From Candolleomyces eurysporus (Eukaryota; Basidiomycota; Agaricomycetes; Agaricales; Psathyrellaceae): a stretch of 64,000 bases of DNA. The first letter of the stretch is position 1; every line of letters starts with the position of its first letter. The stretch spans positions 1-64,000 of the forward strand of contig JANBPK010000712.1 in NCBI GenBank assembly GCA_027579435.1. Direction: 5' to 3'. Below the pieces are notes generated by a model that was not told the origin of the DNA, did not search any database, and saw only the letters and a program-made list of their open reading frames with translations. Below, piece after piece: positions 11,876-22,243 of the stretch. The position numbers and the translations under genes were made by a program.

Positions 11876-13101
11876 TCAGGCAGAACAGGTAGGGTGATTC
11901 CTTGATAGATTATCTTCCAAAAAAGGCCATAAATAGAGCCATAATCCATGTTTAAGTATTACGAGGCGATATCGCGAGTGATCTCCTCCTTCTTGGATGC
12001 TGTCCCGGACCCATAGTAAATCGAAACTGAAAGGATTTGCATCCATAGATGCATAAAAATTATTGTCGTGATGCACTTCTCTGCTACCTAAAACTCGTTA
12101 ACGATATTTCCATAATTTGAATTCGAGGTGACTTACCATGAGAGAATGGTATCACCCATGTGTACTGGTCTTTAACCTGTCGCATGCCTAGATGGAGGCG
12201 TGGCGTGATCGACTTGTCATCGATCAAAAAGCCTCTTCGTTTATATTTTTGAACCCAAAGTGGGTTCCAAGAGCGACCTAAGGGACTACTACTGGTCACG
12301 TAGAAAGTTTTATCAACAAACGTCAGAGACGGGAACATTGATATAGCTTCGTTCTCGGTAAAAAAANTTCATAACGCCAGCTTGATGAAACGGAAGTCAG
12401 AGTTGTATTTTGCATGAAAAATAAAAATAAAAATGATACTTACTCGAATGGAATGTCAGAAGGATGTGTTCCACGGGATTTTGTGCCACGATTATTAATT
12501 GAACATGAAACGTGCGTTCTGGATTTCCCTGCCTTGTGTATGATGCCTTGGTTTTGACGAAATCCATTATGTGAAGGATACCATTCTTTTCACCTCTACA
12601 ATTGAAGGATTTGGAAGAGGATATCCCAAAAATTTCCGTATGTTCTGGATAGCCTCCTGCACCATTTGGATATCGCTTGTATATGCGTTTATATCCTTCA
12701 TCGATGAGAAATAAGGCAAGAATCAAAGCACCTCCGAGTCGGGTCAAAACATCAAGATCGGAATTGGGGTTCGGAGGTAACCTCTGAAAATACCGAACGA
12801 CCTGAGATCCCGAAACCACCGCTCCAGCACGTTCCAAGGCTGAACGAAAAGCTTGAGGTCGCGTAAACCAATGCGACAAAAAATTGTTGATGCTCCAGAT
12901 CTCAGCAGAGTAGCTTGATATCAAACCCTGCATGAGAGAGGAGGTACACGAGATATTGATAAGATCACGAGGAGAGAGATACTGGAGTAATAAGTGCTTG
13001 ATCTCGATTTTCTCTCCTGCTAGGAATGCTATTAGATGTGAACGAGGTCGGGGGGAAGAATGTTGAGAAAGAATCATTGGCTGAGAGTAACGGGTGGCCA
13101 T
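11876..13101 (-). CDS. F-box-like protein of agaricomycete type
   Basis: Three exons: 13101-12444, 12380-12137 and an exon starting near 12085 and ending at 11876. The first intron is 63 nt with GTAAGT/AAG, the second has GTAAGT/TTTTAG. The N-terminal region (about residues 25-75, LQYLSPRDLINISCTSS...) is F-box-like. It is followed by the segment ALERAGAVVSGSQVVRYFQR, the counterpart of the A-x-ISGS-x-xLQFFDR motif found in many mushroom F-box proteins. Exon 2 begins with GVMNFFTENEAISMFPSL, also family-typical. An N at 12367 sits in a run of A/T and adds one base to the frame; removing it restores the reading frame, so I treat this as an assembly error. Likely role: substrate adaptor of an SCF ubiquitin ligase (inference); substrate unknown. 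Confidence 0.78.
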
Positions 13102-13560
13102 TTCAATAAACCTAAAGAATACATAGTTTACTTGCACACACACATATATATATATGTAAGACACATGCAATATGAGTCCAGAAAGGGAAGAGGTAAGCCA
13201 GTGGATATGCCGGTCCAACGTTGGAGTTTTACAGGTCGGCCCTTGACGTGACGAGGTCGTAGCCAAACAGGACCACCGTTTTGAGCACCCGTAACAAGCA
13301 TGACCAAACTGTTCTCAGACACTCATCCAAACATGTGCATACAGATTTTGCCCATCGATTCTGTGGCGTAAACCTCAGCTGTCAGCCAACGACCCTGTAC
13401 ATCGCAAAAAGTATGAACTGGTGCCCTCGAAGGTACGAGAGATGAATAACCGATAAGTATGTACGCAATAAATCAAGATCTGATCGACATTTTTCCAGGT
13501 GTATAAAACCAGGTTGCAGAGGGGTCGAGAGATGGATCAACACAACCCAAGTACTCGAAT
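13102..13560. promoter_or_regulatory. Divergent intergenic region
   Basis: This 459-bp gap separates the starts of the minus-strand F-box-like gene and the plus-strand unknown gene, so it probably holds both promoters. A (TA)n/(CA)n-like stretch lies around 13135-13160. No other signal is clear. Confidence 0.4.
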
Positions 13561-15218
13561 ATGTTGCACTTTTCTGATATCGCCGACTGGTCAAGCACGC
13601 GCTTCAACGACAATGAAATACCCTTAATGGAAGTAGAAGATTTACTGTCCCGTGGGTCCGGGAGATTTATCTTGGTGCCTTCAAAGCAAGGGTCGGGCGT
13701 TTGGACGGTGTGTTTTTATTTCTTTATTTCAGTTTATTTTCTTTCTTTCTTTCTTTTTTTCCGTCTTGCCTTTCGACCAGGTTAATTGCTCATTCATTTT
13801 GACGGAAAAAACTAATTTAAATTTGAAAAATGTCTAGCTATGGGATTCAAAAACGAAAACTGTAGCACTCCTTACACATGCTTTCGTAGTTAAATGGGCT
13901 TCAGACCTTAACACAGGCAATTTTGTTCCTGAAGGAGAACGCACTCCAAAGTACCTCGATGAAAGCAACCGGTAGGATGGTCCATATAAATACTCTCTCC
14001 TAAACGACTCATTTTCGTTTCTCGGGACCTTTCATATCTCCTTTCTCCTTGCAACGAACAGCCGTACGGAACCAGGAACCAACGCTCAAATTACGGTGTC
14101 GTTCGATTGTCGCATGGATAACAGGATCCATCGCGGCCTGTTGGTAAGTAAATCTGGCTTTCTATCACTCACTTTTATAGATTAACTTCACACATAGGCC
14201 ATCGAACAACTCGTGGACAAAACGCGTGATTTCAATCCTTCAGATGTTCCGAGGGGCCAATGGATGAAACCCAGTTGGATCTCTAGCAACGGCCGGTTCA
14301 TAGTCAATTCTCAAATTTTCGCCGTAAGATCCCCTTTCAACACTAAGGAAACGGAATACGAAGTCGACTATGAAGTACACCCTTGGATTCAAGCGGCATG
14401 TGTCCCGAACAATTCAACATGGATACCTAATCCGTATAGAGTCAAATTTTTCGACGCTCAGTCGGGGACATTAGAGGATCTTACGAATACATCTCATCCT
14501 AAACTGGAACCTGGCGATGTGGTAAAAATGACGTTCAAGATGGTGTTCACCGTGGGTCGCCAGTATTGGCAACCTAGTGTGCGTCCGTTACAGATCACCA
14601 GGGTGGGGCAGGTATTTACTACCTTGAATATGTCCTTGTTCGAGGACGAGCCTATCGGTGTGGATCTTCCTAAACAGGGGGATCGCATCTCAATTACCAA
14701 ACGTGAGTATTCTCAGGCCAATTCTTTTCTATTACTTTGCTTCTCATTTGGAATCTATTCAATTGAGAACGGCGTTCCTCATCTCGTACATACGCTTTTC
14801 TTTTTATGTTATCAGCATGATTTTTGAAGGATTACCATTAACAATCGTTCGTATTCAATTCCTAGGTCCAGAGTTTGGAGGAGATGAACACGACCGAAAG
14901 GTCGACCGAGAAAGCCCAACTTGGGATTCTTATTCATCGGATGCAGAAGATCTCAACGATAGCGGAAATACGGACGAAAACACCATAGAATCAGAAAGAA
15001 ATATTGCTGGAAGCGGGTCCACTCATTCGGTTGATGGCACAAACGCGAGTGCTCCCGACAGTGGGGAAGCTAGCGAAATCACCCATCAAGACGAAAATTT
15101 GGCAACTTCCGACCTTCGAGTGACGAGAAACACAGAGAGAGGGACCAAGCGGAAGGCACCGAGTGACCACGGTTTAAGAAGAAACCGAGGTAGGGCTAGG
15201 TCCGGGATTCCTGGTTAA
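13561..15218 (+). CDS. Multi-exon protein of unknown function
   Basis: Five exons join in frame: 13561-13707, 13838-13971, 14062-14143, 14198-14702 and 14866-15218, all with GT-AG borders. The product is about 400 aa. Residues 1-140 contain the segment LWDSKTKTVALLTHAFVVKWASD; the large fourth exon is a mixed, probably globular domain rich in aromatic and beta-prone residues. The last exon is acidic and Ser/Thr-rich and ends in basic clusters (RGTKRKAPS, RRNRGRAR) that could be a nuclear localisation signal. No known family was recognised. An alternative last intron (about 15189-15253) would replace the final residues with GIEYASQDDIFFDE. The first exon may also not hold the true start. Confidence 0.65.
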
Positions 15219-15772
15219 CTTCTTGACGTCTACTTCTCAATTCATATTCTAGGATCGAGTATGCAAGTCAGGACGATATATTTTTTGACGAATAGGAATG
15301 ATTTCCATATTGAATCGAAGCTACTTATTATTCTATTAATGATACCTGTTATGACTTATTCTTTCACAGGCAGAAATGCAGTGTCTTTTTTCGTCTTCCT
15401 ACTTTGAATGTGTGTTCGTGGGCGGCGTATCAATCACTTTACCTCGCCAAGTACTACGTTACTTCGAAACCCCGTGTTCAGGATTGTTCTGGTACGCAAT
15501 TCAATCGATTTATATTGAAAGAATGTTTACATCTCTATTGGAACGGTGCATTGCGATCGTAGGTTCCTGAGCGACGCAATGACCCGGTTCAATTCTTGAA
15601 TTGGCCCCTTTTCGTACGAATCCTGAAATAGAAGCCAGTGGCGTCTTTCCTTTTCCGTGGTGAGTGTGATTCGGGCTAGCATCATCGGGTTCCTTTCAAT
15701 GTATTGTGCCTGCCTGGGTTCTGGAAACGTTAAGCCATCGGGCTCACGTCGTGTCGCACTTTCCACAGCGCC
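15219..15772. other. Intergenic; one unexplained minus-strand open frame
   Basis: Contains the 3' flank of the unknown gene and the 5' flank of the MYND gene. A minus-strand open frame of 89 codons (15796-15527) has a reasonable residue mix but no motif, overlaps the MYND gene start and has no supported partner exons, so it is not called. Confidence 0.35.
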
Positions 15773-17887
15773 ATGCCACCGTACAACCAACTTCACCAGG
15801 TATGCCCCTTCAAATCTGTTTATTCTTTTCTTCTAGACTTAACTGATTCTTCGATTCTTTGTTTAATTAGCTCCTTGAATCCGCACGAGAAGGATCGAGA
15901 CCAGCGCTCGTGTCCCTGCAATCGTACTGCTGGGAGGACGCAGACCGAACGCTATCAAGAGCGACGCTCGAGATGTTGATGTATCGTTTCGATGCGATCT
16001 CAACGAACGATGGAAACCTTCAAACTTCTCAAGTAGAAACAACGTTGTGCCTCGCGTTAACGACTAGCGTCACATCCCGAACTCGCCCATCCGATTGGAC
16101 CGACATTCTTTTTCAATCCGCTGCACCATTGCTCAAGATTCTTGTCCATGTTTTGGACTCCCCGAGGCCAAAGAGTATACTCATTGGGCCCGAAGATCCG
16201 GTGACGTTTTCCTTGTTTCTCATTTGCGACGTGTCCAGATGGATACTTTTTCTTCGGAGGAAACAGCGATTGATACCAAGCATGATCTTACCATTGGCCG
16301 AAGCTTTAATCCGAGTTTGGTTTTGGGGGAAAGTCAAGAAGGATCCGGGAACCACATTAGATGTCACTCCCTGGGAGTTGGTTGGAGGGGTTTCGATCGA
16401 TCTCATGTCCTCCGCCATCATCGATGAAGACATACAAGACCAACTTATCATGATCTGCCATCGAAACGGCGAAGCTTTCTGCGAATCTTTCGCTAACTGG
16501 ACATCGGCACGAGCGAGTATGTTGATCGCTAGGGCGAAATCAACAACCGATCTTATCCCTGACATATACCGCCTCACATACATCACCAATTCGCAGTGGA
16601 CCTCGCTCTGTCCTGTGGGCCGCCACATCATGGATAGCCCCTTCTACGCGTGGCTGTTTTTCAGCCTGGAGAGTTCCGACATCTGGAAATCTATATCGCA
16701 TGCGAAACCAGCGCTGATTGAAACCTTCGCGGGAAATATCACTAGCCTTCCTCGACATCTACGCATCCAGTACATAACTCGCCTTGTCACTATAGGAATC
16801 TTTCTCTCAACCATCAGAGAAATAGTCTTCACGACGAACGATTCCTCCACCAACGCCATCATCAAGAAGTGCTGGGATCTTTTCTATTACCTATACGTTG
16901 TATCGACCGACAGGCGAGCGATCAACATCATTCAGAAGGGGTTACAGGATCTCCAGCCCTACACGGGCGTCAGGCCTGCGAACGGGTCAGGGACACAATG
17001 GAAAACTTTTCAAGACGTCGTCGGAATTTTTGCCGAAGGTTGCAAGCTTTCTCTGAAGGAAGATACTGGGCTTAAATGTGATAACCAAACGGTATGTGCT
17101 GTATCCATAACATTTTTTGGATGAAAACCGATGTATCTCATATGACATCCAGCACCGATTGGATTCCGGTAGCAGCGGGCAAGTTATACCTAGGAAATGC
17201 GCCCAATGTGGCGTTACGGTTTACTGTAGCGTCGTTTGCCAAGCCTCCGATTGGAAGAAGATACACCGGTATGACTGTCACACGTACAAAGAGAACGCAA
17301 CTCTTAGTCGTAAGTACTCCATATCCACTGCCATCTCTTCTTATTCTTCATGCCTATCACGGAATTTAGTTCAGATGCGCCATAAAGATCAGAACTACTA
17401 CTTGTATGCGGTACAAGAATATCTTGCCCATAACATGTTTCGAACTGAGGAAGAAAAAGCGATCAAGACTATTGCAGGATCGGAAGTTCTTACCCGCGAG
17501 TGTGGCGCCATCTTCCCCCTACTAATCATTCAGCCGGCGCCGTTGAAATGCGTCTTTTATTCGGTTAAGCACTTCAAGGACGACCTTGAACTCAGTGCTG
17601 CTCCGCGACGTGTCGTACGCATAATCGACTTTGTGTTATCGACGGCCGACACGCAACTTGGACTGGTTACCTTTGTCCCGGATGATGGTGTGCGTCGATT
17701 CGTCATCGGAGCGTACACCTACACTACCTACAACAACCTCAAGGTCTATGATTTGGTATCAGGTGCAGGGATGGTCGAGCTCAATATTCCTATCAAATTC
17801 GACGCGACATCTACCAAACATGAATGGGAAAATTACGTCCCTACCCCACGAAATCTCGCACTCTACGAAGCGTGTAAGGTTATGTAG
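15773..17887 (+). CDS. MYND-type zinc-finger protein
   Basis: Four exons, 15773-15799, 15871-17091, 17153-17309 and 17370-17887, splice in frame to 640 aa. A long N-terminal helical region of about 400 residues with no recognised domain is followed by a MYND finger at about residues 425-460: KCAQC...YCS-VCQ-ASDWK-x2-HRYDC carries the last six ligands; the first Cys pair of a standard MYND finger is less clear (LKCDN just before the splice). The C-terminal 180 residues are unrecognised. MYND fingers bind Pro-rich partner peptides; this architecture (large unknown N-terminal domain plus one MYND) is common and expanded in mushrooms. The nine-residue first exon is supported only by frame and splice sites, so an alternative upstream start is possible. 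Confidence 0.82.
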
Positions 17888-18110
17888 TTATTTTTTTCTT
17901 GTTAAACAAATGCTTTTCGTTCTTGGAGAAGTAGATAGGCGTAAACGAGGAATCTGGAACATGGCTAGAACACAAATGTACACTTTATAAGAAAACACTT
18001 GACCAAAAACCATTCGAGAACTCGTCAATATTCGGCACAAACTAAAATCAACAAAAGAAAAAAAAAAAGAAAAATCAAAGTGTCCAGGTCTGCCCGGATG
18101 GGCCATTCTA

Positions 18111-18480
18111 TGGTCAATGGCTAACCGAAAGGGCCGTTCACCATGAGGGTCGGTGTTTGGGCGACAAACAATTGACGGTTTCCCACACTGGCCAAGAAGC
18201 AAGCGCCCGTCACTTCCAGTCCCTAAGTAACGGCCTCTCGTAGCCAACGAACGAGCACTCTAATCCTTGAAAATATATCCTCCAGTCTGAAAATGAGACG
18301 TCTGAGTAGTAATGAAACCGATACGCAATGTATCAGTGGCTGAAAAAGCGGTCGATTCAGAAGTTGAAGGATTCAAAGCTGGGGAGCTCGACTCGCGACT
18401 ACCAGTAGCAGCATGAAGGGAATGAATAAGATAATGATACCAGTAACACAAAAAAGACTAGGAGAAAATATATGAAAGCT
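18111..18480. repeat. Tandem-duplicated flank, copy 1
   Basis: This block is repeated at 21656-22010 with about 85-90% identity, sharing the segments TGGTCAATGG, GGGCGACAAACAATTGACGG, CAAGCGCCCGTC, GGCCTCTCGTAGCC and a common end ACACAAAAAAGACTAGGAGA. The GGGCGACAAACAATTGACG part also occurs just upstream of F-box copy B (about 24850) and copy C (about 29936). In copies A and B this block lies between consecutive genes, marking the duplication unit. Confidence 0.85.
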
Positions 18481-18489
18481 GACCCATGC

Positions 18490-18850
18490 AAGCGATTATC
18501 CGGCGGGGGCATTGTGTTTATGCTCCTCATGTCACCGTTCAAGAACGTTTTGGGAGTAAATGAAGGTGAGATCTCAGTCCTTGAGTCGTTTGCCTCTTAC
18601 TGACATTGGGTTCTGTGTTTGCATCGTAGCCTTCGCCCAGTTCACACCGTCGTCCAGCAAAGATCCCAAAGCGACTTCAACGCTCATCGGACCGAAGCTG
18701 CTTTACGTCTTGTGCAATCTGTTGACACTAGCCGTGGGGTTGTGGAAGTGCAGGTCGATGGGATTGTTGCCTACCAGGTTGGGTGACTGGTTAGCGTTTG
18801 AGAGTAGGCTACCGGTAAGCAGGCCTGCTCCTGACATGGATTATTACTAA
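18490..18850 (+). pseudogene. EMC4: 5'-truncated EMC4 fragment
   Basis: ER membrane protein complex subunit 4 takes part in inserting membrane proteins at the ER. Two exon pieces (to 18565, and 18630-18850) join to LSGGGIVFMLLMSPFKN... followed by KLLYVLCNLLTLAVGLW, KCRSMGLLPT and GDWLAFES, the well-conserved C-terminal half of EMC4 with its last membrane segments. The N-terminal half is absent: the similarity starts only about 10 bp after the end of the duplicated flank block at 18480. No equivalent sequence follows the second flank block at 22010. The fragment has no start of its own and is best read as a captured gene piece. Frame and splice sites are still intact, so capture is fairly recent. 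Confidence 0.8.
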
Positions 18851-19049
18851 TGGCTGTCACGGTGGTGTTCGTTCTAACCAGAACATGTCACATTATTTTG
18901 ATCGAGCTTTTGACTGTGCAATAGATTGTCAGCTTGGGCCCGAAGATGTGCAGGGAGATTAATATCATATTGGTGGTAAAACTAGGCAAATACAGTAGGA
19001 ACAAGTCGAGGTAAGTATACGGTATCCTCAAATTTTACAATCCGACATA
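18851..19049. other. 3' flank of F-box copy A
   Basis: Contains sequence also seen after the stop codons of copies B and C (ATATTGGTCAAA-like and GCAGG-GAKATYRACATC-like segments), so this is conserved 3' untranslated sequence of the array genes. Confidence 0.5.
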
Positions 19050-21580
19050 TCACTGCGCACAGTTAGTAACAAAACTTTCAGCGTCGTTCGCCGAAAAATC
19101 ATGGTTGCATCTGAGATGTTCACTCAGGTCACAGGTCCAGTGAAACAACCCAACAGACACATGACAGAGTGGGCAACGCTTCGGGGCCATATCCCCGGGG
19201 AAGTCGACTACATATTCGGGGAGCCCATGAGTCTGCGTTCTGTCCACGGGCGAGAAGGCGTTTTTGTAATTTCCGGAGTGATGGGGTTTGCAACCAGCAA
19301 TCTAGAAGAGATACAAGCGTTAGCACGGTCACCATTGTGCGGGTGTTCGAAGCTTAAGAACTCACTGCCTCCATCCAATGCATAACCTTTCCCAGCCCCC
19401 TCCCTCCATCACACTCGCAATGACACTTGACGCATGGGTTGAGCGTACGCAGCGCGTTCGTGGTCGTTGTGCGCTTCATCCTCAAGCAGTCCAAGATGGC
19501 TGCTACATGGTGATATCCGGCGATATGGAATTGAAGGACTTCAGACGGTGCGCTCGATGGGTTACCTAACAGCGCAGTGAGCCCAAAATACCACAAACGA
19601 GAGTCGCCGTAAGCAATGCGAACGAGATCGGCAAGGGACACCGTGTCTGGATCTGTCGCGCTGAGAATCGCTTCCCTTTTCTTGTATCTCAAGGTATTGT
19701 TTCCGGTCTGGTGAAATTGGGAACAGGACGTCATGAAACACTCGTGGAAAATGACCGCTGGGTAGGCTAGCAAATCTGAGCATCGAATGCAGATAAAGAG
19801 AGTTGTGGCATAGAGGAGAATTTCTTTGGAGATGTTCTGTCGAGAGTATATGGGCGACTGACGGAAGATGTCAAGGAAGGCTTCTTCCAAATCATTTCGC
19901 CATTTTGTGAATATTTCTGGTATTTTGCATAGGGCAGCGTCTAGCGTTGCAGCCGGTATGTCCTGACCAAGCGAAGCCATTTCGACGATGGCCGAAAAGT
20001 CTGGTGTCATCAGCAGTTCCCCAAATGACGGGAAAATCGTATTTGGCAGTTGCGAGAGGATGTGGGCCCGGTATGCAGGTTGGACTAAGAGGCCGGCTTG
20101 TTGCATCAACCGCATCCTCTTCTGCCTGAGGATTCGTATCACCCTTTTCCTTCGCACCCCTGCTATCACGCTCTCTTTGACTTGGTCCCATTCTATCGGT
20201 TAATGAGTAAAGCTTCCCTTTGAATATACCACGCGAGATAATAAACCTACCTCGCTCGGTGAATTCTTGCGACTTGTGAAGAAGGCTCCAGAATTTCTCC
20301 TTCAGAAAGTGCGGTGAGTACTGCATTTCCTCTTCCCAGCCTAGGAAACTTCTTTAAGGTTCCATCTCATGAATTAAAAGTAGTAAAAAGGACCTTGTTC
20401 GATGAGTTTGTTTCGAATACTGGGAATGGATTTTTAATTCCAGATTCCGAGGCTGAGTAAAGAACGAAGGAAAAGCGCACCTATCTTCTCGACGACGTGG
20501 ACGATTTCGTTTGTATTCTCTTCGCTTCTGATCCCGGCGATGGAAATATTGCTCAAAGGCAGCTCTATACTAAATTTATGAGTGGTTAACTCCCAACTTC
20601 ATTCGCTAGACCTGCGTCAATAACATACCTCTTCTATCTCTCTCCGTTCAGCTTGCTTTTCTTCAAGCCATATTGCCTTCTGTTTCTCGCTTCGGATTTC
20701 CCTCAGTTCCTCGTCGAGCTTCAACGCTGTTTTCACATGGAACCGAATACATTCTACACACTTCGATTCAGTGTCTATGGTCGAAGAATACCAGAGCGGG
20801 CACGTGTGAAGGAAGACGTGACTTACGCTGTTGGCGCTCTTTCGCTGTTAAAGGCCGGGTTGTTGCAGGGATGATATCCGCAAGAGACTCGTCTATCTGC
20901 TTGGGGAGATGTGTCCATCGTTTGAACCTTCCGATGAGGTACGATTGAGTTCTGCAAAGCCAAGAGTATATGATCGAATTGAACGCACTCTTTGCAACTG
21001 CACTGTCTGCAAAGTTGAGTTCGTGCTTCCAGGTACATGAACAGAGATTGACTACCACACAAGCACGCCTGAAGAGATGATCTATTAACCATAGGAAATG
21101 AAGCGAGGAAGCAGCCTACGTGACAGTATTCCGCGAGCATTAAGCTGGTATACTGGGGCTCGCTCAAATCTTTAGGGCATGGAGGCAGATCCTTCACCGC
21201 AGCGAGCGAGCGGCGCCAAAACGGAATCGAAGCTCGATTCAGCAGACACGATCGCAAGACCTTGTCTGTCCAAGAAAGGTGGAGTAGTTCCAATGGCTCT
21301 AAGTACCAGAGAATCTTAATTTTTGCAACAGCAGTGTGTGTTCAGTGACATGCTGCTTCAATCAAATCTGATACAGGCGACTCACCTCTCCTAGAATGTC
21401 CAACGGAAAGTCCTCGAAGAAATGGAATGTTGCACGTTGCTTTCCACGAGGCGTACTTGACTCGGGCTCAATGCCTTGATTCCTTTCAGTCCCTTCACTC
21501 GGCACTGGCTCCGCTTGTTTTGATAACTCAGAGTTCATATGCCGAGGCCCCTGGAGGTCTGAGACATGAGGTGTGGCCAT
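19050..21580 (-). CDS. F-box plus zinc-finger protein, tandem copy A
   Basis: Exons resolved from the 5' end: 21580-21386, 21314-21120, 21068-20989, 20951-20827, 20774-20629, 20569-20481, then a short unresolved part to 20251, a large exon 20192-19366 and a last exon 19301-19050. The F-box lies across exons 1-2 (DFPLDILGE / ILWYLEPLELLHLSW, about residues 57-100) and runs into DLPPCPKDLSEPQY. Exon 3 gives a Cys-rich CHACLC...LCRQC zinc-binding segment typical of this mushroom F-box family. A basic coiled-coil-like stretch follows. The last exon carries GCKPHHSG and a C2H2 finger, CPLC...EHLRCNH. Likely an SCF substrate receptor (inference). Near 20351-20393 copy A is one base shorter than copy B; if this stretch is coding, A is frameshifted, if it is a 43-nt intron, A is intact. 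Confidence 0.7.
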
Positions 21581-21655
21581 GGCCGCTGTTCCTTTGAGAC
21601 GCGTGGGTGTCCCTGTCGAGCTTAAGTTGGGTCTCAGCGATGGCTCTCGGGTGTG

Positions 21656-22010
21656 TGGTCAATGGCCAACCGAAAGGGCCGTTCACCATGAGAGTCGGTG
21701 TTTGGGCGACAAACAATTGACGGTTTCCCATACTGACCGAGAACCAAGCGCCCGTCACTAGATCTGCTTCTAGTCCCGAAGTAACGGCCTCTCGTAGCCA
21801 ACGAACGAACCCTCTAATTGAAAATATATCCTCCAGCTTGGAAATGAGACGTCTGAGCAGTAATCAATCGGACACGCACTCTACAAGTGGCTGAAAAAGC
21901 GGTCGAAGTTGGAGGATTCAAAGCTGGGGAGTTGCAGCATGAAGCGAAAGAATGAATAGGATAATGATAACAGTAACACAAAAAAGACTAGGAGAAAGGA
22001 TACGAAAGCA
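21656..22010. repeat. Tandem-duplicated flank, copy 2
   Basis: Second copy of the block at 18111-18480, situated just upstream of the start of copy A and downstream of copy B. It defines a repeat period of about 3.5 kb. The sequence just before it, 21580-21655, is also shared with the upstream region of copy C (29810-29890). Confidence 0.85.
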
Positions 22011-22243
22011 GAGCATGTAAATAGCGAATCGTACAACCCCGGACATACTCGGTGTGCGATGGATGTCGCGTCGGTTGCTGGAGTTCAATAGCTGTCAGTG
22101 TTGCTGCTGTTGTTGCTGTCGTTGTCGTTGCCGGTGGTGGCGGAGCAGTGGCTCTGATGTTTCGATTTTCATTGCAGAATAGGCCCCCAGCTTGGACTTG
22201 AAGATATGTAAACGCAAGGAGATCGACATCATATTGGTCAAAT

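Noticed and set aside
15527..15796. 89-codon minus-strand frame before the MYND gene
   Set aside because: Reasonable composition but no splice partners, no motif, and it overlaps the MYND start.
16113..16631. 172-codon minus-strand frame opposite the MYND gene
   Set aside because: Lies wholly antisense to the large exon of a well-supported gene and shows no domain.
18490..18850. EMC4 as a functional gene
   Set aside because: The N-terminal half is missing and similarity begins right beside a duplicated flank, so it cannot encode the full subunit.
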